From assembly GCA_011503125.2 (NCBI GenBank), contig WWBZ02000033.1, forward strand, positions 2,170,001 through 2,234,000: 64,000 nucleotides of DNA, written 5' to 3'. The notes under the pieces were generated by a model. It did no database searches. It saw only the letters and a program-made list of their open reading frames with translations, and was not told the DNA's origin. Shown here one piece after another: positions 33,511 through 45,859 of the stretch. Each line of letters opens with the position of its first letter. Position 1 is the stretch's first letter. Made by a program: the position numbers and the translations under genes. The DNA comes from Botryosphaeria dothidea. Lineage: Eukaryota; Ascomycota; Dothideomycetes; Botryosphaeriales; Botryosphaeriaceae.

Positions 33511-36500
33511 TCGCTATTCGATAAAATCTTCGGCACTGCTGAGCTTGTGAACATGGTGTAATTCCATGGCGTCAGTTATCCATCAGCCTCTCAGGGAGTG
33601 ACCTTGGTGGAAGTGTGAATAAAAAAGTGAGGTCTTAAGGGCGGGTGAAGTTCTCAGACGGGGTGATTTTTAGGTCGAGGCGCATCGGTGTTCTACGAAT
33701 ACCGTCTCTTGCCTTAGGCAGAGGATGAATTGAAATGGCAGCTGCAGCTCAAATGCCAGCAAAAGTGAACAAGGGAGGTGTATATGCTTTATGGTCTCAC
33801 TACCGTAGACAACTCCGCTCCAAGCCAACAGCTCATCGACGCCTTCATCACTGGTAAAGAATAGTTTGATACCTGTCGCTTTGAAAAATGTCTGTGATTG
33901 GGCTCTGCTGGGGAATGGGGGTGGCATCGTTTGAGCGCCGTTGGTTTGAAGCAGAAGAGTTAATGAGTCTGCTTGGACCATGTGGAGCCCCTCCCAACTG
34001 GTCTTCTTTACTATAGGCTTCTGGGTTTTCTGGAGATATCCAAGTCATAAAGGTCGTATAAGATGATCGGAAATACCTCATAGAGCAAAAAGACTACACC
34101 GAACAGCAATAAATCATCAACATGCTCGAACCGTGCTTGAAATCGCCCTAATTTTGGTCTAACTATATCATACGTATCTTCCGTCATTCGCATCTTAAGA
34201 CCATAATATGCATGCCATGAGAAATGCATTCTGCGCATGAAAGCCGGGGTGTGCGGACGAACCGTAGTTTCTACCTCCGGCCCTAACCGATGCTAGTGCC
34301 AACTCTAATCAAACGTGTAGCATTATAAGGCGCAGGAGGCCTGCAACGTGATCAAAACACATTAAGACAACCCGTACCTGACAGCAGCTTTTGGATTAAA
34401 TACACTCTTAGGACTGCTCAGGGCTCCGAAAAGCTATGTATGACCAGGAGACGCTGCAGGGAGCAGCCTTCTCGGTATCTTTTCCTATTCTTCAGCCCGT
34501 CCAGACCGAGTATATGTATACCGTTCATCTAATGGCATGACGGCCCGAAAGACTTATATCGACTGCTCTGAAAGAAGAGACTGTTCAGAATTATCAACGG
34601 GTTCCGAGAGAAAGAGAGAGAAAACCGCCCAAACTTGCACCGGCTGAGTTGCGGTGCTCATCAGTGACCGATAATGACTTGGTTAGGATGCTGTGGATCT
34701 GCTAGCGTTCGCGTGCAGCATGTGGCTAAGGATTTAGAAGGGCCGCTCCTACACAGACCCCTACGTGTGCATCGAGATAAGATCTAAAGAATCAATTAGA
34801 TCAGCGTGGCGCGGGATCCCGCTCGGGCACCATGCAGCGGCTATCATGTACGCTCACCCTCATTCATTTCCATCATTCGAGTGGCTCTGCAGGGGCAGTT
34901 CGCACCTCCTTTGGCTTACAAATGGCCATGCAGTTCTTAAGATGATTCGGGTGCCCGCTCGTATTATGACACTGCGCGGAAGATCTCCAGACCGGGGTGC
35001 CGTATCTCATACCATCCACCTCAAGCTCAAGCGGTGCGATGAAGGGGCCCAAAAACGCATTTATCCAGCAAGAGTCCGCGGCACCAGCACCATAGCCATG
35101 CGGTATTCGCCCAGAAAGCCGTCGATAAGGGATATTCGGGCCTGCGTGCTCGTATAGAGCCAAAGGAACCATTTCCGACGACACCATCAACACATTCACC
35201 GCAGCCAATAAACAGCACAACGCCCCACAAATCCCATCTGTTTTAGACTGAGACTGCTTGCAGGAAAAATATCAGTACCGAGGAAAAGTTCGTTAGTCAT
35301 TGTCAGCCCGCATAAGACGCGTCATTTACGTCGGGCTGTTTTGCTCCCCGTTCTCCCGGCGGACAAGGATGTAGTGGTAAAGAGGATTGAGGTGGAGGTG
35401 GACAACCTTGTTCAGGAGACTGAGATGCACAAGGGAGGGGGGACTGTCGTCGGGCCGTCCCGCTATGGACATCGTCAGCGGCCCGTTGCAGGGGCGTGAG
35501 ACACGCAATATGCAGGAGATCCTAAGTTTCCTGGGATCCCCGCACATGGTAGTTGAGCTTCTTCCCACTACATGCTTCATTCCTTCAGTATTTCCCCCTT
35601 CGCTCCACTGGGACCTGCCTTTAAACTTGCAAGGATGAAAACGTAGGGGCAATGTGAAGGCCTAGGTAGCGACAGGACGACCGTTTTTGCGGAATGGAGC
35701 GAGCATGCTTCAGTGATTTCTCGAGTCGGCGCGATGGTGGGTGGAACGAAGCATATGATGGGCGCTCCGACTCAGCGTGACCAAGACATCGTCCGCTTAT
35801 TAGGCGGTCATGAACAGTTTATGCTGTTTTTATTGGCTCGCTACCTAACCATATGGGGACATTCTTATTGAGTGGTCATTACCCGAAGATAGTTTGGGCT
35901 GTCAAAGTGGACATAGAGAGCCGGAGCATTTGTTACGTCGCGCGTAAGAACCTGCATATTAGATAAGGGGTAACACTGCCTGGCCATGTTTATTCTCATG
36001 GAGATGCTAGTTAATTCAATGGTGCGGTAACCACAGTCTATGGACTCACTTCTCAGTTTCTCAAGACCGGCTTGTTTGGGAAGATCTACGTCGAGACTAC
36101 TTCTGCCGTGAGGTAGCCGCACCCTTTAGTTGATGAGTAAAACCCTGGTTTGCCGCATAGAACGGACAGACGATGACAGGCTCACATACAACATGAGCCA
36201 TCCGACGTGCATGGGCAGGGCATTTCCTAGACCGCAGGAATGATAGCAGTCAAAACCGTCATCGGCAACGGGCGGTGGCGAACTTGGGCAATGGAAGCGC
36301 TCTCGTAAATCCAGTGCTTCGACTCCAAACGAAATGAAACGAGAACAAACGTCGACAGCCAAAGGATGTCGACAGAAAAGGAGAAAAGCATGTCCACAAC
36401 GGTAGGCTTGGAGTACGCGTAGCCCGACCGAGTAGCATCTTCCTCCCTCCAACTTCAATCTCCTGACGAATCCCCACATTAGACATCCGATCTTCCTTTT

Positions 36501-38396
36501 GATTGGCTCTCACATCTTTCTTAGGAAAGCGTTGAGCCAATCAACAGTAGGAGGGATGGTTTTCGTTGTTTTCTAACTGCCGACCTTATCGGACCCGCAA
36601 CATGGTATGAGTATTTGTCTTCGCCGATGTCTCGATTTGCATCTCGATGAATTGGGTTTGTATGGGATCCGGCGAGCCTAGGAGCACGCTTGGCGGCGAT
36701 CCAGGCGTAAAAACGAGATCTTCGGGAAGGCGGACACTTCGCGCGTGCGGTAGGGATTACGACAGGATCATACGCTAGATGCATGCCGCACAACGGAGGC
36801 GTTCGGTCAATAAGAGCGCATACAGGATCAGGATGTATGACCAGACGGTATGCGATACGTGAGACGAGGAGAAGCGGCGGGGTGCGTAGCAGGGAGGTAA
36901 GGAGAGAAGTGGGCTTGCGACAAGGGCAGCCCGGTCGCGCAGTGGATCCCCTTTCATCACGACAAAACTGGGACGACGTGAAGTGTTGGCCCAATACTGT
37001 TTGTCAACTAGTGGGAGTGGTCGCGTACTTGCCTTTGCGTGTATCATGGACAGACGGTAGCAACGCATGTTTGGAAGCAGAGACAGCGACGCATCGGTAC
37101 TATACGATGACGGTCGAGGCAACAACACGAAGCTGCCGTCGTGGTATTCGTCTCTGCGCCTAGGCAAGAGCATCTAAAGCCACGCGCACCTGCAGCGTGC
37201 CTCCCTCGAAAACAGGGGACCGCTCGATAGCAAAACTCAGGCTCGCTCTCATGTTCATTATGCCGGCCTCAAGGGATTCGGTCGAGGTGCATTCAAGGCG
37301 AGGCTGGCCGTGTACCGAGTCGAGCGGTGTTGATGGTTCTTTGTAAGACGCACAACGGCGGCGGAGACGCTGGAAAGAGGCTTGGAGGAGGGAGAAGTGG
37401 GAGTGCGGACGAGCGAAGGCAGAGACGCAGGACCAAGTGATGGGGATGAGTGAAGCGGCGATAAGCGCTGGGGGGGGGGGGGGGTGCTAGGTTGAATGGG
37501 AAGGGAGGGCGAGAGCTCGCCACCGCGGTGATGTAGAGCAGCTTCGGACGGCTTTCCCGGGCCAATGAGGATTGTGTTTCTCAGAGGGTCGCGAACGGCC
37601 ACACTCCGCTGCCCAATGAGACCGGAGCATATTCCTGACTACGCTTGCGGACCGCCAACCTGCTTCTCGAGTCGCCGACTCTCGCTGTCGGCGGTGGAAC
37701 GGCGTTGGCTGGCAGAGCGGCCCGAGCAGCTGAGCAGACGCAGGGCGCGGGCGTCTGTGGTCAGTCAGACGTGGCAAGCATGAGAAGCCTTGTTGGTCGT
37801 TTGCCCACGACTGGGACAGCCGGTAGGTGCGACGGCAGAAGGGCGCCCAGAAGCTCATCAGAAGCGGCGCCTCGCATGTCAACGGCCGCTTTTCCCCGCG
37901 CCGCCGCAGGGTCCTGTTCGGCCGTGTCCGTCAGCTTGCATCGCCCAAGCTGCGCCCGTGGTCCGCCCGGTAGAGGGGTGGGATGGCCAGAAGGCTAGGC
38001 CGCCGGCTAGCCTCCAGATGGCCGCTCGAATGGTCAATCCCGTGCGGCCTGCAAGCGGCGTCCGACGGCAACCTTTGCCAGGAATCGCCCCGATTGGCTG
38101 GCTCCAGCTCCGTGCGGGCTCTGATCGATGTGATGTGCCTCGCCGCCATCTACCCCGTAGCGTATTCTTGTCTCCGTAATTTTCATCAGGAGGTGGAAGC
38201 AGTCCTCCAGCCGCTCCCTCGTGCCAACAGCCCTGCTGGACAAACTTGTGGCCCGCATTGCCCATCGCCCCAGCTGCGTCACCATGCGTCGCTTCGAGCC
38301 TGCACCTGGTAACCATTTTAGAGCCGTCGAGGGAACAATAAAACCATCCGCTGCCCGCTCCAAGGATCTTGTCCGCGGCCGTGGATAGCTTCCAAC
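33511..38396. other. Gene-poor region
   Basis: Nearly 4.9 kb without a gene I can support. Short minus-strand frames up to 34238 may be further degraded element sequence. Frames in 36.5-38.3 kb are low-complexity and overlap on both strands. A 15-base G-run lies at 37470-37484. The last few hundred bases are probably promoter of the Zn2Cys6 gene. Confidence 0.5.
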
Positions 38397-39532
38397 ATGC
38401 CCCAACCATTCGACTCCAGCAACAATACCTTCGGCCAGCCTCTTGTCGGTCCTTCCGGAGCCCGTGGGAGCGTGCGTCCGATTGTTTCCGCCGCCGCCGC
38501 TGGCAGTGACCACTTTGCCCGTCGGGACTCGCTGCCGCTACAACGTCCACGTCCGCCCAAGCGCTCCAATATCACTCCCGTCGCCTGCCAGCCGTGCCAA
38601 CAGCGCAAGCACAAGGTCAGTCCTTGCTCCCCTGTCCCCACGGCCTCCTATGCTGATGCCCGGTTCCTCCACCTCGTAGTGTGACGGTGCCCGTCCCGTG
38701 TGTACGCCGTGCGTGGTGAAGAAGCGATCCGACTGCGCCTATGACGCCGCGGGGGACCAGAGACGCACCTCATCTCTCAAGCAACGCATCCGAGACTTGG
38801 AGACCCAGGTCGACGATCTCAGGGACATCATCACCAGCATAGGCTGCGCGGACGACTCCACTACTGCCGCCGCCCTGGCCCACCAGCTGGCCCACGCCCG
38901 CTTTCGCACCACCGCCGAGGTTGCGCGCTCGCTTCGCAGAAACGAGGACCTCCAATCCGCCTCGACACTAGCGACTGTTTCGAAGCAGACTGTGAAATCG
39001 GCGGCACATGGCGACGTGACCGCGACCAATGCTCCCGAGGCGTCGCCTTCTAGCGCTGCGACGGGAGATAGCATCGAATTCGACGGCTTTGCCGAGACGC
39101 CTGCCACATCGTGGGCAGCAGATGTGGCACACGTGGATCCAACTCTCTTGCAAGACGGGACCCACGATACTTCTATCGAGGTAGGTGGGCAAAGTTTTCA
39201 TTGTGGGGTCGAGCCGCCGAGACAGACTTCTGTATGCCGTGCAACTTCGAAACGAATCCGGTCGCCGCCCGCCACGACACGGCGGCCAGGGAAAAGACCG
39301 CGGACTGCGTAACACGGGGAACTGTTTTTGAAAAAAGAAAGAAAGAAAAAATACTGCAGCATATCGACGGGCGCTTCCTCCTCATTTCCTAGCTCTTTAG
39401 GGTTGATTTCTTTGACAGGCATCCATGTTCTTCTGGCCACCTGACGTACCAAGTGGATCAATGTTCATCGACCCGATGTACCCAATGCAGCCAGGGTTTA
39501 ATGATTGTATGGGGTCGGAAGATGCTGCGTAG
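38397..39532 (+). CDS. Small Zn2Cys6 (GAL4-type) transcription factor
   Basis: Fungal binuclear zinc-cluster regulator. Model: 38397..38615, 38680..39180 and 39419..39532, 277 residues. The cluster is C-x2-C-x6-C-x6-C-x2-C-x7-C (CQPCQQRKHK joined to CDGARPVCTPC and RSDC). The first intron falls between the Lys and the third Cys. A coiled-coil linker follows (SSLKQRIRDLETQVDDLRDII), then a Ser/Thr/Ala-rich region without the usual fungal-TF regulatory domain. For the end, a GTAGGT donor at 39181 and an acceptor at 39418 in phase 0 give the tail ASMFFWPPDVPSG...MYPMQPGF. Reading through instead stops at 39312 with a 283-residue, basic, less natural end. Lack of the large middle domain is unusual. 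No target cluster is visible nearby. Confidence 0.75.
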
Positions 39533-42500
39533 GTGGCTCACATTTCGGTCCACGGCCAAGGCCGGCTGGAGCGCCGCTAACGCAATGTCAAGAATCGAGA
39601 TGGACGGCGATGCTTCCAATAGCCAAGCCGGTGTAGGAGGGTCCGGTCCTTTTTGGTGACGACGAGGTGTCCATGAGTCCTGTGAGGCGTGCCCGTGGCT
39701 CGATGTTGAGCGGAAGACGGGTCTCAAGGCCTCTGCAGATCACGGGACACCAGGGAGCGAGCAGCCGGACGAGCGAACAGGGCCCAAGGGTCCGGACGGA
39801 TGACAGGTCGACGAGCCTAAGGTTGCTTTTGTTTCGATGGCGGTACGTATCGCTTTTCGGATTGTGATTCGGCGAGGTGCTATGGGGATTGGCGGTGGTG
39901 AGTCCCAGGATTGTTGAAGGCGGCTTACTCGGGGCGACGTCTGGCGCCGGCGTCGTCCTTTCTTATACTTAGCTGGCGGAGAACCGGCGGGCCACGTGCA
40001 GCGGCACGAAAGCTGGAGAGGACGACACCAGCTCACCGGGCGCGGATGTGTGCTGCCATATGTGATTAGCTCAGTATCTGAGACGGCCAAACATCCTCAG
40101 AGCACCACCTCTGCGCGTGAGCGTGCGTCGACCGTTTCCGCGCTGAATGGGCGGCCCGGCGTGCTGCAGCTCGTCAAGAAACGCAGTGCACCGAGCTGTC
40201 TGTGTGCGAGAGCCCTTCAGCGGCCCAATGCGTACTTTAAGCATTGGACTTCTCTTCCCAACGTCATAATAGCGGCACAGCAGCATGCCTGGAGCCAGGA
40301 GCGCCGTCGGCGTTGGTCTCCGCCTCCCCATTGCCACTCTGGAAGCGGCGGTTCGCGCCAAACGCCCCCTCTCCCAACCGAGCAATCACCATCGCACCTT
40401 TGCACCACCACCAAACACCCCCCTGGATGTCCTTGCCGAGTCTTTGTTGCCCTTGTCCATCGGCTGCCCATGCGTCGTGCCAAACAGGCTCTCGTTTTTT
40501 GTCCCCGTCTTCTGCGCCTCGCATTCTCGTCGGCGGCCACGATTGAAAAGCTTTTCTACCTCCAAGCCGCGTAGCCCACTCCTTTCGAAACTCCCAGTTT
40601 GGTGCCGTCATCCACGGCGAGCGTGTATACTCGGCTGCTTCATCTGCACAAAACAAACAAACGTAGTCCTTGACTTTTGTTCTGCTGGTCGTCACTGTGG
40701 AAGCGATCCGGCAGCACGGAGCCTGGCTGGACGCTGAAGCAGCAGAAGGGGGCGAAGCCTGCATTTCAGACCTCCGCAACGCATCCTGTTGAGCGAATGT
40801 GGCGATGTGCGACTGAATCCGGACGATGGAAACACTTGATAAGACTAGAAGCAAGCAGATGTATTCGTACATGGAGCTGCCACAAGCTGACTGATAACAG
40901 GGTTGAAAAGGCAGGCAGGGCATTCTGGGACGGTCAGGCTCTTCAAATGCGCTGGCTCGAGAGCGTTATGCGGGTCAAATTGCACTACTGTCACGTAACA
41001 GCGAGCTCTTGCATGTGGATGCTATGATATGTGGCGAGTTACGGGTAGCAACATACTTCATGCTAGGCTCCTCTTGCCGACGCTGCGAGGACGAGCGGCC
41101 AGCTTCAATCGGCCGGCGAGGGCGGATCAAGTAGAGAGCCGCAGTATCAGCCTGTGTCAGGGAGCCCTGCGTCAATGCGATGTTCTTCAGAGTTGCCATT
41201 TAGAAGTCCCCTCGCCCAGTGCAACATTTGCAAGTTTAGGGGCCCTTCCGCTGCGCTGTAACTCCGATCTAGGCAGCACCCACCGCCTCGAGCCAGCAGA
41301 GGACGATTCGTTGATAAGACATTGAAGTGTCACCCCAAAAGCGTTTCTGTTATACATATTCAAGATGGCGGATCATCAAAGACTCATGCGGGAACATGCC
41401 ACCTACAGGGTTCTCTCCCAGATCTGTTGCGCAAAGACGCGAGAGTGACGGTACTTTCAACCGCGCCAATGACACACGTCGACGAGATCTCCTCAAAGAC
41501 GGGAGATCGAGATGGCTCCACCATGAAGTAATGCTATGTAATTCCAGTCCCATGCTGAAGCGGGCATGCCAACTGGGATCGCTCCCTGACCGCGCCATCA
41601 TCGAGACCCAGAGCCATCCAGATCCTCTCCCCAACGGCACCAACAGCCGTCAGCCTTTGGGGCAGGTCGAGATTATTCACGCGCTAGACCTATGATGAAA
41701 GTCCCAATGACCGGCTATATATGTATGCTGCGCTTCGCGGAGGAACAGGTTCGCCACCTACAGTCCAACCGCCCAACCCACGCACCCACAAAAGCCATAC
41801 CTCCTTGCCACCCAAAGACGAGGAGGCCTTCCCAATGTATAGCCTGCTGTCCTCCTCAGAGGTGTCCTCGCGTCTTGTGCTGCAATCCTGGGGAGCAACC
41901 CCTCTCACAAGCAATCCAGCTGAACGCGTCTGACGAGAGAAGCCAGAGCGCCTCGAAGGCGAAGATACCCATTTTTTGTAGTCCACCAGACCCTCAGCGG
42001 AAGTCAGTCCTCTACGAAGAGACATACCGTTCCATCCCGTCCTCAGAGACCACATAAAGTCTCTTTCGTTGGCGGTTCGAGCCTGTCCGTACTTCGTTCC
42101 GAACGCTCGACGCCAGGAATGGTTATCTTGCCGGCGAAGAGGGACGCACGAGGCGGCAAGTGCATGTCGATGGTGAGACGCAATCGAACGAAGCGCAGTG
42201 GTGTAGCGGGAACTCGAGAGAAATTTTGGGAGAGGCCGGTGGGAGCGCGTTTCCTACAGCGTCAGCCTGAGGGCGAGGATTAGGAGGACGAATCTCTTTT
42301 TGTCGGCTGGAGAGTCTCGACGGCGTCTCATGAACCATGAAGGACCATCAGCAGCAAGTTGTCCGGGTTTGGACTGGTGAAAGATCCCAATGTTGAATGG
42401 CGATGCACTGGATGATTTGCGCGAACCGAGAGACGACATGTCAGGCCTTCGAACGTGTCTGCGCTCCACCGGTAACGCGGCTGCCATGCCTGACCAGTTT

Positions 42501-45500
42501 CCCCATCTCGCAGATGCAGCCAACAACATGACAATTCTTTCCCCAGAATCCCAGGTCTCACTTGGTCGTTCACCGGACATAACAGTTCAATCTCGAGGTT
42601 CTTTTAGTCCAGAATCGCCGACTTGTGAGTGCTGGCTGCTAGGCATGCCTGCTAGAACTGGCGCTCGAACGCGACCGAGCACACCAATTATCGAGCAGGA
42701 CAGCCGAAAGCGAGCGTAGGCGAGCACTTGTACCGTCAGCATGGTCTGTGTCAGCTTCCATGCCGGGGATTGGTGTCATTGCTCGCAGATGGATGCATGA
42801 AGGCGAGGCGCGGTGTTCTCGATCAGACAAGACAACACATGAGAAGAGCAAAGCAAAACCAAGCTTCCATCTGCGAGAAAAGGTGCATCGGGCGCAAAAG
42901 AGAATCGAGACGGCATGCAGGCCTCCCAACATTCTCATTTGAGTGGGAAGGGGCAATGTGGCAACGGGCATGACGCGCACCCACTACCAGAACTTCGAGG
43001 CTACTGCAAGTGGATCCCACGGCGGAGGCGGAGCACCTCGCCGACGGCCGAGACGGGGAGCAGTCAAGGCGATCGGGAGAGTAGCAGCAGATCCTGGGAT
43101 GTAGAGACCCGCATCGACGCAGGTAAAGTGTCTACGCTGGTCCCGTGGACTGTTACTGTCTCTGCGCCGCCATGTGCCATCATCGCTCGAGACCACCCTC
43201 CACGATGGACGGCGCGATCCAGGAGCCCTCACACCACCTTGTGTGGCCATCCCGCGAGGTGGCAGACGCAGTGGGTCAACAGTGAGGCAATCAAAAGTGC
43301 CGGAGCTGCGTTCTGGCTGGGCATGCTCGTGGTGATGGACGTTCACGAACGGCTTCTCGCACGCGGCAACTCGCGGTTGCGCCCGCAGGCTCGCTTCGAC
43401 CCTACGTCAGCATGCTCGTTGCGCTCCTGGGTGGATCGACGAAAGGCAAGCACAGGGTGGTGGAAGAGGCCCACAGTGCGTTACGAGGCCAGATGGGCGA
43501 GAGATGAGTCTCTGCTTCTTCAGCCTAGGACGAGCTGACAGTCGGCAGGAATCGCAAGAATTGCGAAAACCGGCTTTCATATCTTGCCTCTTGGCCGACA
43601 GAAAGCCTTTCCAAGAGGCCTGCGGGCGTAAGGGCAGCGGTCATGCGTGCTGATTGCTACTCCCCCAACACTAGACGCGATCTGAACATGGAGGCTAGGA
43701 CTTCATGCGCCGAAGCACTTGTTCCAATGCGACACGAATTTTGCGATAATACACTCAAACATGGACAATTGGACGACTTAGAATCTGACCTATTCAGAAT
43801 CTTCTTTTGAAAGGCTCGCGTTGCGTTGAGATCCTGCAGAGCCAATTGTGGGGACGAGGAAACCGAAGTTGTGTATTAATATTTGCAGTTGCCTTTTTGG
43901 GCACCAGGGGACCGCTTAACTCAGCTGGACCCTCCGTTACGCGGCCCGGGTATCACTAGAGAGCCCCCTTGGAACATACTCCGACGGTCGGAAATGACTC
44001 CGAAAAGCGGCAGCTTAGCTCGGCGACCAATCCCAGGGTCCGCAGCATGTGGCAAGTGCATAAGCCACTTCTCGACGTTCTCTCATGTTGGAGACGGTCG
44101 ACTGAGGCTGGTCAAAGGGTCAAGGCGCCTTCTGAAGACCCAACGATTTGCGACCGACGGCAATAAGACCATCTGGATCCACCCCCTAGTATGCTTTGTG
44201 CGCGGGGTACCTGCCCTTAGGCCAGAGCAAAGGAACTATTGCAGGCCCAAAAAGACTACTTGCGCGAGCGCTGATCATCTTCACGAGTTGTTGCTGCTTC
44301 CTTTTGCTGAATATAACGTATTCTCGGTGCGAGTCCAGTTCGATCTGCCAGGAATTTTCATAGAGTAAAAGCCCATGACGACGTGACATGAAGCGTCAAA
44401 TGAGTTTGCTGCGACTCCTTAAACCTCACATCTACACGAGAATTGGCGCTCCTGCCCAGCGTTCTCTCAGCGGTGCGGTTGCAGCGCGTCCCGGGTCGTC
44501 AATCAACACCCCTACTTTGGTCTTTCATTTTTGAGGGACTTTCCGCTCAACCGAACCCCTATAATGCCCCATTTATACAGGGCGCGTCCTTAGGCCGAGA
44601 AGATAGAGTACTAACTAAGTGGCTTTGAAATCCGTCTCAAAAAAGGAGCGCTGCACATCCCAGCGACGAACCTTGAAAATTTTACTCCGGCGATTTGAAA
44701 GAGTATTTCAAGTGGCTCACATGACCGGTTTATCCAGCGTCCCATGGTCCAGCTATAACAATCTTCTCGCAGAATAAGAGCTTCTGGCTGTTCGACTCTG
44801 CATGAAAATGAAAGTAGGATGCGGATGAAATCACACTTCAGAGTCCTCGGGAAAAACATTAGTCTGTCATAGTATTTTCAGCCCAAGCTGCCCATAAAGC
44901 TGAGTGTCCATTCACTACGACGAGAGGCAAACGAATTTCCCACCGCGATCAGGACGATTTCGTCTTTTCTCCCGTCCACCTTGAAGTCGTCCCAGCTTCT
45001 GCGATGGCGTCACGTGCGAGATTGACCCTTGATGCCACAGTGCGTCGCGCGCCTGTGGGATTGCTGGAGGCTAAAATGCAGCTTTAACCGCCAAGAATAC
45101 GGAATCTGTTGCAGAAAAGCCCCATTGGTAGTTATTGTTGGCTATAACTACTCTTCGGTCTCGCGAGAAGACATGGACTATGAAAGCAGTGTCTAATCCG
45201 TCAAGAAGCTACAAAATTTTGTCTTCCAGGCCTCTCTTTTACTTTTTACACGGTCAACTCGTGCAACGCGCTTTCCATCTTACTCATTAATCATGCCTCC
45301 ATGTATTATGGCCATTCCAAGTAATGGTTCGAGGGCACGTTCTTTCAAAATCATTTTCCAGATGGAGAGCACGTATTTTCGCTGGATTCTATACGGTACA
45401 GCGATGGACTTAGGAGAAGCGGCAAAACATTTTTCTGTCAACAGTGGAAAAGTTCTACCAGCAAGCGAATGGTACCACCGTATTTGAGAACTTAGTGGAC

Positions 45501-45859
45501 TTTTAACAATCATCAACCATTGAGAAATTCACATGCTATAGCAATTATGGACGGATACGGCAATGCCAAAGCTTGAGAGCGCAACTGATGCAAAGCATTA
45601 CGCTGTTCCATGACCCCTGAGCCCGTCCGGGGGCCGTAACGAACGGAGAAAAGTGGAAGGGTAAGTCTCAATTATATGAATGGCCCGAAGAGGCATAAGA
45701 TTTCCCGCATAAAGGCAAAACTTCCATAGATAAGCTTCTCTCTAATGAATCAGAAGCCGAAACAACCCATTGGATATCTTTTGCGAAGCTAATCATCCCC
45801 ACTTCACGGAGGAGCGTACATCGAACAACAGATCAAACCACAGCCGATACACTAAGCCA
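39533..45859. other. Gene-poor region, 6.3 kb
   Basis: No gene can be supported. Frames of 100-220 codons occur on both strands (for example 40264-40923 minus), but they overlap, lack start context, splice signals or motifs, and vary in composition. I looked for reverse transcriptase (YxDD), integrase, transposase, HET and NACHT motifs and saw none. Confidence 0.5.

Noticed and set aside
33670..34238. Third copy of the Gag relic
   Set aside because: No block aligns convincingly with copies A and B.
37470..37484. Run of 15 guanines as a telomere-like or regulatory element
   Set aside because: Homopolymer only, not TTAGGG repeats; could be slippage or sequencing error.
40264..40923. 219-codon minus-strand frame
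   Set aside because: Trp/Arg-rich without domain pattern and countered by equally long plus-strand frames.
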